Source of the DNA: an uncultured Lachnospiraceae bacterium
GTDB taxonomy: Bacteria; Bacillota; Clostridia; Lachnospirales; Lachnospiraceae
Assembly: GCA_947366105.1 (NCBI GenBank)
Contig: CANAZK010000002.1
Coordinates: forward strand, 1 to 56,447
DNA: 56,447 nucleotides
Reading direction: 5' to 3'
Both the position numbers and the translations under genes were made by a program. The notes below the pieces were generated by a model. The model was not told the DNA's origin. It did not search any database and was given only the letters and a program-made list of their open reading frames with translations. How positions within the stretch are numbered: position 1 is the first letter of the stretch; every line of letters begins with the position of its first letter. Positions 45,681 to 54,398 of this stretch are shown piece after piece.

Positions 45681-45716
45681 AACCCTGCAAAAGCCGGCAG
45701 CCATTGCAGGGTTCGG
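45681..45716 (-). terminator. Hairpin after YfcC gene
   Basis: GAACCCTGCAA and TTGCAGGGTTC form a long stem on the minus strand right after the stop. The T-run is weak. The bases from here to the MerR-like gene hold nothing recognisable. Confidence 0.6.
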
Positions 45717-45721
45717 ACGCC

Positions 45722-47128
45722 TTAATATCCAACCGCCATGCCAAATAGCAGCAGCGTACTTGTAATCACAAGATTCAATATCTGGAAAGGCAGACTCCAT
45801 TTCACCCATTTTCCATAATTGACATCCGCAAGCCCAAGTCCGATTAACAAAACCGGATTGGTCGGATAGAACACATTCGAGAATCCGTCTCCAAAGGCAA
45901 ATGCCATGACACACAGCTGCGCCGATATATCAAGCACCTGAGCGGCCGGCACGATAAGCGGCATAAGCAGAAACGCCTTGGCGGAACCGGACGGAATGAA
46001 AAAATTCATTACCAGTACAATCAAATAAATAAACAAAATTGCAGCCCATTTCGGCGTCATTTGTGCCGTAATAACCGCTCCATTCAAGATGGTATCAAGA
46101 ATATTCGCTTCTACAAGCGTATATTTTATGGAATTTGCCATCAGTATCATAAGCACCGCCGGGAGAACGCTTACCAGCCCGTCAAGGAATGTTCTCCCAA
46201 TCCTCTTTCCACTCATTCCCGATATGGCTGCAGCAGAGATTCCCGCCGCGAGAAACATAACCGCCACAATAACCATAGTGTAATCCTGAAGAACCGTAAT
46301 TACAATGGAACTTAACACAAGCAGGATGCCGATGCATAGGATTCCTGCAAAGCAGAAAAGCCCCCTGTCCATTGACCTGTCTGCGCAAAAACTCTTCTCC
46401 GCCGCCTCTGTATTCAAGGGTCTCTCAATCTTCTTTGCATAGCGGCGCAGAAACAGAAGCAGCGCCGCATAGATAAATACAAAACTGACTGCACGAAGCC
46501 ACATTCCTGAAAACATCGGCAGTCCTGCAAGCTCCTGTGCGACTCCTACCGTAAACGGATTGCATACCCCCGACGCAAAACCGCAGCCCACCGCCAAAAG
46601 ACTCATTCCCACTCCGGTAACCCCGTCCCAACCGAGACTTACCGCCAACGCCACAACAATAGGCACAAGAGGTATGCACTCTTCAAACGACCCGATAAAG
46701 GCGCCAAGCGCCATAAAAAAAAGCACAATCACTGCCATAAGATTATATCGCTTCTTACCGAAACGATATGTAATCTTATCCAGCATATATTTCATCAAAT
46801 TACATTTATCAAGACTATTAAAGACGCCGCCAATCACGAGCAAAAATATAATGACCGCAATCAGCGAACCGCTGCCTTCCGCTCCAAGCACCAAAAACGG
46901 CGAAAGAATCCATTTCCAAAACGGAATTCCTCCCTCTGCATCAGAAAATCCCGCCTCCGTGTCAATCACAGTATTCCCGGCCGCATCTATGGTTCTTGCA
47001 TACTCGCCTCCAGGAATTATAAATGTCAGCACATAGGTAAGAACCATTAACCCAAAGATTACTAAAATCGCTGTAATAAATGATTTTGTGCTGATATTTA
47101 ACCCCTTTTTTTCATTCTTTGTGTCCAT
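45722..47128 (-). CDS. YfcC/DcuC family carrier
   Basis: 468 residues with about twelve hydrophobic segments. Family marks: PGGEYARTIDAAGNTV near the N-terminus, the FFMALGAFIGSFEECIPLVPIVVALAVSLG segment and NFFIPSGSAKAFLLMPLIVPAAQVL. Members are annotated as C4-dicarboxylate or basic amino acid carriers, and several sit beside peptidases. Here the M20 peptidase gene ends 3 bases upstream, so the substrate is likely a peptide-derived amino acid or acyl-amino acid. Confidence 0.85.
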   Translation of the reverse strand: MDTKNEKKGLNISTKSFITAILVIFGLMVLTYVLTFIIPGGEYARTIDAAGNTVIDTEAGFSDAEGGIPFWKWILSPFLVLGAEGSGSLIAVIIFLLVIGGVFNSLDKCNLMKYMLDKITYRFGKKRYNLMAVIVLFFMALGAFIGSFEECIPLVPIVVALAVSLGWDGVTGVGMSLLAVGCGFASGVCNPFTVGVAQELAGLPMFSGMWLRAVSFVFIYAALLLFLRRYAKKIERPLNTEAAEKSFCADRSMDRGLFCFAGILCIGILLVLSSIVITVLQDYTMVIVAVMFLAAGISAAAISGMSGKRIGRTFLDGLVSVLPAVLMILMANSIKYTLVEANILDTILNGAVITAQMTPKWAAILFIYLIVLVMNFFIPSGSAKAFLLMPLIVPAAQVLDISAQLCVMAFAFGDGFSNVFYPTNPVLLIGLGLADVNYGKWVKWSLPFQILNLVITSTLLLFGMAVGY

Positions 47129-47131
47129 TAT

Positions 47132-48454
47132 TTAAGCCTCTTTCATCATATATTTATAAAAATCAACAGCACCGGAAAGCGTTGCAACATCCACGTTTTC
47201 ATCAATCCCATGAATACTGTCCAATTGTTCCCCGGTAATTAAAAACGGTGCGAAACGGATGCAGTGGTCTGATACACGGCTGAAGAAACGGCTGTCGCTG
47301 GCGCCTGTCATAAGGTACGGCGTCGGGATAACTCCCGGAAATACTTCTCTTACAGCACGTTCCACAAATCGAAACGGTTCTCCGTTATAATCCGTAATCG
47401 GCGACTCAAAGCCGCTCTGTATTATCTCCGTCTCTATTCCATATTTTAATGCCAGCCTTCTAACGGCATTGATACTCGCCTTCTTTCCTTGGTGATGGGA
47501 ATACCTTATATTTCCGATTACATATGCCTCCTGAGGAAGCACGTTACGTCCTTCCGAACCATGGCACATAGTAAATGCGATTGTGGTCTTAAGCATTGCG
47601 CCCACTGTCGGAGAAATTCCCGGAAGAACTTTACATAACAACGGTTTTAAACTCCCCGCTTTGGAAAGCGCCGCTTTCATCGGTCCCTTTGTCGTCGGTG
47701 CAATCCGTTCAAACATTTCCTGAATCACCGGCGCAAGCTCCACATCAAAGATGGAAGATTTCTCCATTGCCGCCATGAATTTCCCAAGACGCACAAGGGG
47801 TGTGTTTTTCCCCGGAGTCGATGCGTGTCCCCCGTCTGAACGGGCAATGAACTTCAAATCCGCACAGCCCTTTTCCCCAACGCCAATCATGGCAAATGTA
47901 CCGTCCGCCCCTCCAATCGGGTCATAGAGCATCATGCCTCCCTCGTCAATGGTCATGTAAAAACGGACGCCCCGCTTCCGCAATATTTTTGAAATTCGAT
48001 TTGCCCCCGCACCGTCCGTCTCTTCCGTACGTGCCGATTCAAAATAAATATCTCTCCCGGGAACGAAGCCCTCCTTCATAAGCTCCTCTGCAGCCTGAAA
48101 CATCGCCCACAGACTTCCTTTTGTGTCAAGCGTTCCTCTTCCCCATACCTTTCCTTCTGCTATCTGACCCGAAAACGGCGGATATGTCCACTCCCCCGGC
48201 GCCTCTACTACATCATGATGACTCATAAACATCATCGGAGCTTTGCCGCTGCCCTTCCCGTTCCACTTAAGGAGAAGGCTGCCGTCAAAGTCTTCCAATT
48301 CAGCCGCTGCAAAAAGTGTCGGAAACATCTCTTTCAATAATTCGTGAAACTCCATAAACTTCGGCTGGTTCTTCTCCCCCGCAACTGAAACCGTCTCTTT
48401 CTGAATCAGCAGCGACAAACTTTTTGCATATAATTCATTTCTCTCATTATTCAT
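47132..48454 (-). CDS. M20 family metallopeptidase (carboxypeptidase/aminoacylase type)
   Basis: 440 residues. Zinc ligands in MFMSHHDVVEAPGEW and the bridging Asp in WGRGTLDTKGSLWA, with the catalytic Glu in SARTEETDGAGA. The dimerisation domain lies around 190-320. The layout is close to carboxypeptidase S or N-acyl-amino acid hydrolases. It forms an operon with the YfcC carrier, suggesting uptake of an amide that this enzyme cleaves, or export of its product. Confidence 0.88.
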   Translation of the reverse strand: MNNERNELYAKSLSLLIQKETVSVAGEKNQPKFMEFHELLKEMFPTLFAAAELEDFDGSLLLKWNGKGSGKAPMMFMSHHDVVEAPGEWTYPPFSGQIAEGKVWGRGTLDTKGSLWAMFQAAEELMKEGFVPGRDIYFESARTEETDGAGANRISKILRKRGVRFYMTIDEGGMMLYDPIGGADGTFAMIGVGEKGCADLKFIARSDGGHASTPGKNTPLVRLGKFMAAMEKSSIFDVELAPVIQEMFERIAPTTKGPMKAALSKAGSLKPLLCKVLPGISPTVGAMLKTTIAFTMCHGSEGRNVLPQEAYVIGNIRYSHHQGKKASINAVRRLALKYGIETEIIQSGFESPITDYNGEPFRFVERAVREVFPGVIPTPYLMTGASDSRFFSRVSDHCIRFAPFLITGEQLDSIHGIDENVDVATLSGAVDFYKYMMKEA

Positions 48455-48472
48455 CTAATATTTTCCTTCCTT

Positions 48473-49024
48473 TCATATGATCCACTCCTCGCATATCTCC
48501 CACGTCATCCCCTGGATATACGCCTCCTCTATATTGGTATCTCCAAAGAGTCTGTCCCAGCTCTTCTTAATTTCCCGTTTCTCCATAGGATAATACCCTG
48601 TTGAAAATATTTTCAACATATCATGAATACCCCGGCTTCGCATCCTCTGCTCAAATGTCTCCTCATCCTTCTCGTCCTTACCTATATAGTTTAAATTCAG
48701 AATCCTGTTCCATTTCCTTGAATCAAATAAAATAAGTTTATCCGCCGGAATACACAGCTTCAGATAATGTACGTCTTTTCCGCCGAAAATCTGTCCCGCC
48801 TCACGGTATACCCAAACCGGACTTTCCGCCCCTTTTGGTCTTTCAATCATGTTCTCCGCTTTCACGGCAAGATACTGATACGCCTCCTGAAATATCCATG
48901 CACTTTCCCCGTATTTATGATTCACATACTCTTTTTTCACCATATAACGTCCGGTTCTTTTGATTTCATCCATCACCACCGAAGTCTGCCCTGTCCACAT
49001 AGTAATTGTATCTGTACTACTCAC
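48473..49024 (-). CDS. DUF3841 protein, copy 2
   Basis: 183 residues. Opening TITMWTGQTSVVMDEIKRTGRYMVKKEYV, middle PVWVYREAGQIFGGKDVHYLKLCIPADKLILFDSRKWN, ending SWDRLFGDTNIEEAYIQGMTWEICEEWI fit DUF3841. Some family members have been compared with ADP-ribosylation-like folds, but I know of no proven function. It overlaps the paralogue upstream by 8 bases and precedes the M20 peptidase by 18. Confidence 0.82.
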   Translation of the reverse strand: MSSTDTITMWTGQTSVVMDEIKRTGRYMVKKEYVNHKYGESAWIFQEAYQYLAVKAENMIERPKGAESPVWVYREAGQIFGGKDVHYLKLCIPADKLILFDSRKWNRILNLNYIGKDEKDEETFEQRMRSRGIHDMLKIFSTGYYPMEKREIKKSWDRLFGDTNIEEAYIQGMTWEICEEWII

Positions 49025-49586
49025 TAACAGTCACCTCTTTCACCCAATCCTGCTTTAACTCCCAGCAGGTTGCGAATCCCTTTTCCAAATCAGAAGGCGG
49101 CATTGTGAAAATCCTTTCCCAGCTTGCAACCAGTTCTTTCTTTAGCATAGGATAAAAATTCCCCAACTGCTCCACAAGCGCAGTCTCATCTCCGATACCA
49201 TATTTGGAAAGCTTCTGCTCAAATGCCTCTCTGTCCGCTTTATCTTTAGGCACATACATATTATTGCCGCGATAATCCCATTTCTCGCTGTCAATGATCA
49301 AAAGCTTATCTCTTGGAATCTCCATCTTAAGCACAACCGTTCCCGGCGTCGGCTGCAGCCTGTACTCTTCTGTCAGCGAAAACCATATCGGGAATTGGGC
49401 TCCTTCAGGTATCTCTATATATTCACGGCTTTTATTTGTATACCATCTGTATAAATCAAGATAATAATAAGCAATATTATCATTTTTCATTCGTATGTAT
49501 TCTTCCTTCACACGAAATGCTCCATCCGCCTTAAGCTCCTCTGCCATTGCGGTTACCTGTCTTGTCCAACATGTGATTGTTTTCAT
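49017..49586 (-). CDS. DUF3841 protein, copy 1
   Basis: 189 residues, clearly paralogous to copy 2: TITCWTRQVTAMAEELKADGAFRVKEEYI, PIWFSLTEEYRLQPTPGTVVLKMEIPRDKLLIIDSEKWD, SWERIFTMPPSDLEKGFATCWELKQDWV. The tandem, overlapping arrangement implies an old duplication and translational coupling. The repeat copy B lies in its presumed 5' leader. Confidence 0.83.
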   Translation of the reverse strand: MKTITCWTRQVTAMAEELKADGAFRVKEEYIRMKNDNIAYYYLDLYRWYTNKSREYIEIPEGAQFPIWFSLTEEYRLQPTPGTVVLKMEIPRDKLLIIDSEKWDYRGNNMYVPKDKADREAFEQKLSKYGIGDETALVEQLGNFYPMLKKELVASWERIFTMPPSDLEKGFATCWELKQDWVKEVTVSE

Positions 49587-49618
49587 ACCTTTTCTCCTTC
49601 GGTTAAACTATTTTGAAT

Positions 49619-49745
49619 AAAGAATCTCGCATGCGAGATTCTCCGCCTGCGGCGGGTCGCACCAACGACATAATTCCGTTCCGCCGCAGTGCGATCCCCC
49701 GGAGGGTGTTATTTTATAGGTAACGAAGTTACCTATAAAATAACA
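49619..49745. repeat. 127-base structured repeat, copy B
   Basis: Same orientation and order as copy A (19021-19147). The palindrome is GAATCTCGCATGCGAGATTC, the GC-rich arms are CTGCGGCGG / CCGCCGCAG, and the AT-rich hairpin has perfect arms TTATTTTATAGGTAAC / GTTACCTATAAAATAA. On the minus strand it lies between a possible promoter (TATAAT at about 49772) and the DUF3841 start. Confidence 0.88.
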
Positions 49746-49749
49746 AAAA

Positions 49750-49790
49750 TATGGAGTATCACAGCTATTATACCATAATACTCCACATTT
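49750..49790 (-). terminator. Hairpin between BCCT gene and DUF3841
   Basis: GGAGTAT and ATACTCC enclose a loop containing GGTATAATAGC, followed by ATATTTTTG on the minus strand. It can act as a terminator for the BCCT transcript, while the loop carries a TATAAT that could be the -10 box for DUF3841. Confidence 0.55.
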
Positions 49791-49851
49791 GACGATTTAA
49801 TCTATGTTTTCAGCCGGGGCGGGAGGGAGATGCTCCCGGCTGTTCTGCAGC

Positions 49852-51369
49852 TTAATCCGCTTTCACTTCCGGAACTACTAATTTTTCCTTTTTCTCGGCT
49901 TTCAATACCTTCGTTGTACATACCATACTTCCTATCATTACGAACGCAAACGGGAAAGCCCCCACAAGAGATATGGTCTGCAGCATCTGAAGACCGTTTG
50001 TAGAACCAAGTAATAATGCAAGTGCAAGCAATGACTGAAGGATACCCCATACTACCTTAACCTTTACAGTTGGATTCAGATTGCCGTATGAACTCAGCAT
50101 ACCTAATACGAAAGTAGCCGAATCTGCTGATGTAACAAAGAATGTACAAAGCAGAATGATAACTAATACGGAAATGATTGCTCCAATCGGATACTCCTTT
50201 AATACTACAAACAACGCTGTTGATGTGTTCTGAATTGCTTCAGAAGCAACTTCTGTACCTGTATTCATTCCAAGTACGCCGAAGATTGCGAACCAAACGA
50301 AAGAAACAAGCGCCGGAACAAGCGTAACGCCCATAACAAACTCTTTGATTGTTCTTCCTTTGGAAATACGTGCAATAAATGTTCCTGTAAACGGAGCCCA
50401 TGCAATCCACCATGCCCAATAGTAAATAGTCCATCCGCCGTACCAGCCGGAATCACCGTATGCTCCTACTGCAAATGAATTGTGAGGCAGTTCCTGTACA
50501 TAATCGCCGATACCTTCAATCAGTGTGTTAAGCATTTGACGTGTCGGTCCTACAAACAGACAAAGAAGGGCGATGATTGTACAAAGCGCTACGTTTGCAT
50601 TTGAAAGGAATTTGATACCTTTATCAAGACCGCTGATTGCAGACGCCATAAACATAATTGTAACAATTACAACAATGATAATTAAAACCATGTCATTTTC
50701 AGGTATGCCGAACACATAGTTAAGACCACTGTTAATCTGCATTGCGCCAAGACCCAGTGATGTTGCAACACCTGCTACCGTTGCAAAAATTGCAAGAATA
50801 TCAATTGTCTTGCCGATAGGTCCCTTTACTCTTTCTTCTCCTAAAATCGGAATAAAGATAGAACTGATAAGACCCGGTTTATCTTTTCTAAACTGGAAGT
50901 ATGCCAGCGCAAGGGCGAGTACCGCATAGTTTGCCCACGGATGAAGTCCCCAGTGAAGAAATGCTTTCGTAATAGCAAACTGTGACGCTCCCGCGCTTCC
51001 CGCCTCGAGACCGCCGATCGGCGCCATCCAAAAGTTTAACGGCTCTGCAGTTCCCCAAAAAACAAGACCGATACCCATACCTGCCGAGAACAACATTGCA
51101 AACCATGAAACGAACCCGTATTCCGGTTTCTCATTATCCTTACCAAGACGAATATTCCTGTATTTACTGAAAAATCCAAGCCAAATTGCGAATACTACAA
51201 ACGACGTCATTGTAAGTGCGTAGAACCAGCTGAAGTTGCTGGTCAGGAAGCCGTTGGCAGCCGTACCTGCTGCTTCAAAGCTTTTCGGGAACCCAAGTCC
51301 CCACACTACCATGGCTACTACAATAACTAACGATATGATAAATGTCATATTCTTTTTATTATTCTTCAT
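49852..51369 (-). CDS. BCCT family transporter (betaine/carnitine/choline)
   Basis: 505 residues with about twelve membrane segments. Family marks: the glycine-rich helix SAGMGIGLVFWGTAEPLNFW (Na+-coupled members have GMGIGL here), HWGLHPWANYAVLALALAYFQFRK, and the Trp box YYWAWWIAWAPFTGTFIARISKGRTI. The start at 51369 follows GAGGAGGAATAG. It lies 88 bases after the selenoprotein gene, so it probably imports the substrate of that reductase, betaine being the best candidate. Confidence 0.94.
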   Translation of the reverse strand: MKNNKKNMTFIISLVIVVAMVVWGLGFPKSFEAAGTAANGFLTSNFSWFYALTMTSFVVFAIWLGFFSKYRNIRLGKDNEKPEYGFVSWFAMLFSAGMGIGLVFWGTAEPLNFWMAPIGGLEAGSAGASQFAITKAFLHWGLHPWANYAVLALALAYFQFRKDKPGLISSIFIPILGEERVKGPIGKTIDILAIFATVAGVATSLGLGAMQINSGLNYVFGIPENDMVLIIIVVIVTIMFMASAISGLDKGIKFLSNANVALCTIIALLCLFVGPTRQMLNTLIEGIGDYVQELPHNSFAVGAYGDSGWYGGWTIYYWAWWIAWAPFTGTFIARISKGRTIKEFVMGVTLVPALVSFVWFAIFGVLGMNTGTEVASEAIQNTSTALFVVLKEYPIGAIISVLVIILLCTFFVTSADSATFVLGMLSSYGNLNPTVKVKVVWGILQSLLALALLLGSTNGLQMLQTISLVGAFPFAFVMIGSMVCTTKVLKAEKKEKLVVPEVKAD

Positions 51370-51457
51370 CCTATTCCTCCTCACTCTAGTATTTTACCAT
51401 CCTTTTCAAACGGGGGAACAAATATGCTCCCCCTCTCAAGGTTTATTTCCTTATGCT

Positions 51458-52762
51458 CTATACTCTGAAAACTGTCTGTTCTTTGATATCTGTAGCAAGC
51501 GCCTCAAGAGCAACTTTTGTTCTGTGATATCTCAGTTTCCACTGTTCCTCTTTTGTTGTTGCCGGATCGCCCAACGGATAAGGGATAGAAATCGTAGGAA
51601 CGATTCTGTTAGCGCCCACAGTCTTGGCAACCGGAATCAGATTACACATCTGTACGATTGGGAAACCTGCTTTTTCTACTTCTTTTACCATCGTTGCACC
51701 GCAACGTGTACATGTACCTCAAGTAGAAACCATAATTACAGCGTCAACATTATCTTCCTGAAGATGCGGAATAATTTCCTGTGCCATTCTTTGAGCTTCC
51801 GCCTGTGTTGTTCCTGTACCAACCGTTGTATAGAAATATGGATGAAGACTTCCGAATACGCCTTCCTTCTCCAGTTCCTTCAATGCATCTACCGGCGTGA
51901 TAACATTCGGGTCGGCATCAGCTGCCGCCGGGTCAAATCCGGCATGAATTGTCTTATATTCTCCGCCTTTAAGCACTGCATCACCGGATACGTCATATCT
52001 TCCCCAGCGTGTTGCAGAAGCAGACTGGATACGGTCCGGGTTATCTACCGGAACAATACCGCCTGTATTCAGCAGTGCGATTCTTGCCTTTGTCAAATCT
52101 TTTACTGCAGGTGCAATCGGAACTCTGTCGAGTTTCGGCATTGGAAGCTCTGTCTCAAACGGCTCTCCATTTAACTTCTTAACCAGCATCTCAATCATTC
52201 TCTCAGAAGCAGGTTTTCCGTCTTTTCTCCAAACCTGACGGCGTACGCCACGTGCAAAATAACCTTCCTCGTCAGCGCTTCCTACTTCCTCGCCGTTCAA
52301 AATCTTATTAGCCACGCCTGCCATTGCCTTTACGTCTGCACGCATTTTGGAAGCAATGTTGCCGCCTTTTAAGATATACATGTCCTTCTTGAACATATCC
52401 GCGCCCGGATTTTCCTCATTTATAGATGTAATAACCGGTACGTTATATTTTTCCTTTACCGCTTTACAGATTGTTCCGCAGGCAACTCCGTATCTTCCTG
52501 CCTGGAATGCCGGTCCTGCAAGGAAAATATCAAATTCCTTATCTGCAAGCATGTCAAGAATTGTACTTACAGCCTCATCTGTGTTTGACCCCATGAAGTT
52601 ATCACCACAGATAATCGTATGTGTAATCTCCGCATCAAGAATTTTAGCAAATTCAAGCGCAGGTCCTATTTTACCCTCGCGAATCTCAGGAGCAAAATCT
52701 GCTTTGTCCTCGCCGCCTATCTGTCCGAAAAACTGATTAATATATAAAATCGCTTTCTTCAT
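51458..52762 (-). CDS. grdH: Betaine/sarcosine/glycine reductase component B selenoprotein (UGA = Sec)
   Basis: Continuous 434-residue selenoprotein if the in-frame UGA at 51721-51719 is read as selenocysteine (residue 348): the context VMVST-U-GTCTRCGATMVKEVEK is the GrdB/GrdF/GrdH active site. It opens KKAILYINQFFGQIGGEDKADF. A hairpin begins 12 bases after the UGA. It would attack the substrate bound by the partner and pass the carboxymethyl group to GrdA. The neighbouring BCCT transporter and the partner's sequence favour betaine (GrdH) over sarcosine (GrdF); glycine (GrdB) is least likely. TTAAGGAGGAGACTTACG precedes the start. Confidence 0.88.
51692..51721 (-). promoter_or_regulatory. 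Candidate bacterial SECIS element
   Basis: Immediately 3' of the UGA, CGTTGC and GCAACG pair around GGT. Position and apical G/U loop fit a SelB-binding hairpin, although loops vary between lineages. Confidence 0.6.
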
Positions 52763-52776
52763 CGTAAGTCTCCTCC

Positions 52777-54102
52777 TTAAAATTCTTTCATTGTCTTCGG
52801 CGACCATCCGCAAACCTGATCTCCACAGAACATTGAGTTATTTTCCATGATAATTGAGCCGTCTTCTCTTACTGATGGTCCAAGTTTCTCGTCTGCTGCC
52901 CAGCCGCCGGACAGACCGTCGCGTGCAAGAGCTTCCAGTTCTCCGAGCACCGTCTCCATTGGAGGAAGTTCAATCATCTCTGAAACATTACCGCATGATA
53001 CGATTGCGTCGCATTTCTCATCAAGAGTCACAAGCGGCTGTGACTGTCCGTCACGTCCTGTACATTCATTAGAAATACCAACAGTCTTTACACCCGCATC
53101 CTCAAGTGCAACAATACATCCCACGAAATCGGCATCCGGATTTCCATATCCTTCTTCCGCTACTACCGCACCGTCAGCTCCCAGCGTATTTGCAATCTGA
53201 GCCACGTAAAGAGCCGCTCTTTCCTTCTGTTCAAGGGCAACATTTAAGTTTGACATGATAACACCGAGGAAATTAATTGTTTTTCCATGTTCTTTATATA
53301 ATGCCTTAATGTTCGGGCAATTCTGGAAGTCATATGTAGACCATTTTGATGACACCGGCATAAAGCTTCCTGATACGATTGCTCCGTCAAGTACTTCGTT
53401 TGGATGCATTACGGTCGGCAGCATACGGTTCATATCCCATCCGTAAGCAAGGTCATTATATCCAAGCTCTTCCATTTGGGACTGCGGCTGCATTACATAC
53501 ACAACAGAAGGGAGTTTCTCCGTCTCAGGATCACGTTTGATCATAGGCTCTAAGTCAAATACTTCTGTCTCCTCAGGCTGAAGCTCCTTAACACACTGTG
53601 CAATATATTCTGCAAGTTTGTGTCCTGCTCTCCTGAGAGCGTCATTCTTCTTCTGCTGTTCCCGCTTCTCAAAATCTTCATTTGTATCTGCAACAAGCAC
53701 AATATTCATTAATTGACCAAAATATGTATATTTTTGGCCTTCTCCACTCATATCAATTACTCCGTCCTGGAATCCGCCCCAATGTCTTCCGACTACAAGA
53801 ACACTGCAATTCTTGAGAGCGTGGGTAATACCTTCGCCTGCTCTTGTCATATCTCCCGTATATCCCGGGAATACACTTCTTCCGTCAGGACGTACGCGAG
53901 GTTCAATTGCCTCCTTAACCGGACACATACGAATCTTGTCCCCCGGTTTAGCAATATAAAGCTCTGCTTCTGTAATTCTCTCGTCTTCCTTAATAAAATT
54001 CAACGCCTCTTCTTTTTGAATTGTAAGAACTCCGTCCTTATACGACAGTTCATTCCCGAAAGCAATGTCTTTTACATAGAAATTACCAATTTCCAACTTC
54101 AT
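52777..54102 (-). CDS. grdI: Betaine/sarcosine reductase component B, second subunit (GrdI/GrdG-like)
   Basis: 441 residues, opening MKLEIGNFYVKDIAFGNELSYKDGVLTI, with GDMTRAGEGITHALKNCSVLVVGRHWGGFQDGVIDMSG (83-120) and HPNEVLDGAIVSGSFMPVSSKWSTYDFQN (233-261). In glycine-specific GrdE, as I recall, a cysteine near residue 242 in this last segment becomes a pyruvoyl group after cleavage. Here the stretch reads VSGSFMP, so no such cysteine is present, as expected for a subunit that binds a quaternary or secondary amine. The start is set by AAAGGAGGAAACAGAG. It lies 14 bases before the selenoprotein gene. Confidence 0.85.
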   Translation of the reverse strand: MKLEIGNFYVKDIAFGNELSYKDGVLTIQKEEALNFIKEDERITEAELYIAKPGDKIRMCPVKEAIEPRVRPDGRSVFPGYTGDMTRAGEGITHALKNCSVLVVGRHWGGFQDGVIDMSGEGQKYTYFGQLMNIVLVADTNEDFEKREQQKKNDALRRAGHKLAEYIAQCVKELQPEETEVFDLEPMIKRDPETEKLPSVVYVMQPQSQMEELGYNDLAYGWDMNRMLPTVMHPNEVLDGAIVSGSFMPVSSKWSTYDFQNCPNIKALYKEHGKTINFLGVIMSNLNVALEQKERAALYVAQIANTLGADGAVVAEEGYGNPDADFVGCIVALEDAGVKTVGISNECTGRDGQSQPLVTLDEKCDAIVSCGNVSEMIELPPMETVLGELEALARDGLSGGWAADEKLGPSVREDGSIIMENNSMFCGDQVCGWSPKTMKEF

Positions 54103-54151
54103 CTCTGTTTCCTCCTTTAACATTTGTGTTGTTGTTTTCGTCGGAATAATA

Positions 54152-54166
54152 TGTGCACCTTGCACA
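54152..54166. promoter_or_regulatory. Inverted repeat TGTGCA-N3-TGCACA
   Basis: A perfect 6-base inverted repeat in the presumed leader of the grd operon, 15 bases from palindrome 1. It could be a further operator or an RNA hairpin. The role is unknown. Confidence 0.4.
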
Positions 54167-54180
54167 ATTTCACCATCAAC

Positions 54181-54240
54181 TAATCGCGATTAACAATAAT
54201 ATTGTATATTCAATTTATCACTAATCGCGATTAATGTCAA
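54181..54240 (-). promoter_or_regulatory. Promoter of the grd operon with twin operators
   Basis: TTGACA (54235-54240), 17 bases, TAAATT (54212-54217). The spacer holds the perfect palindrome TAATCGCGATTA (54222-54233), and an identical palindrome lies 41 bases downstream (54181-54192), about four helical turns away. They are good candidates for binding by the adjacent TetR proteins. Confidence 0.85.
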
Positions 54241-54330
54241 TAGATTTTTCTGATAATGGTTATTTATTTTCCCTATATACGTTCATATGCTTTAATCGTC
54301 TTTTTTCGACCGAAAACAGTTTTTTATTAC

Positions 54331-54360
54331 TTGAACTCTTTGTTTTAGCTATGGTATACT
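54331..54360 (+). promoter_or_regulatory. Promoter of the TetR genes
   Basis: TTGAAC (54331-54336) and TATACT (54355-54360) are separated by 18 bases, about 38 bases before the first TetR start. It does not contain the TAATCGCGATTA operator, so direct autoregulation through that site is less obvious. Confidence 0.65.
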
Positions 54361-54398
54361 AAATAAATACACTAAATTTTAGAAGAGAGATTTTTCTT

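Noticed and set aside
19021..49745. Small ORF inside the 127-base repeat (MSLVRPAAGGESRMRDS in copy B)
   Set aside because: Half of the changes between the two copies alter the amino acid, the ribosome site is weak, and the base changes are better explained by stem conservation.
51458..52813. Two separate genes (364 and 77 aa) or a nonsense-mutated pseudogene
   Set aside because: The only break is a UGA in the exact GrdB-family selenocysteine context with a hairpin behind it; the frame is continuous on both sides.
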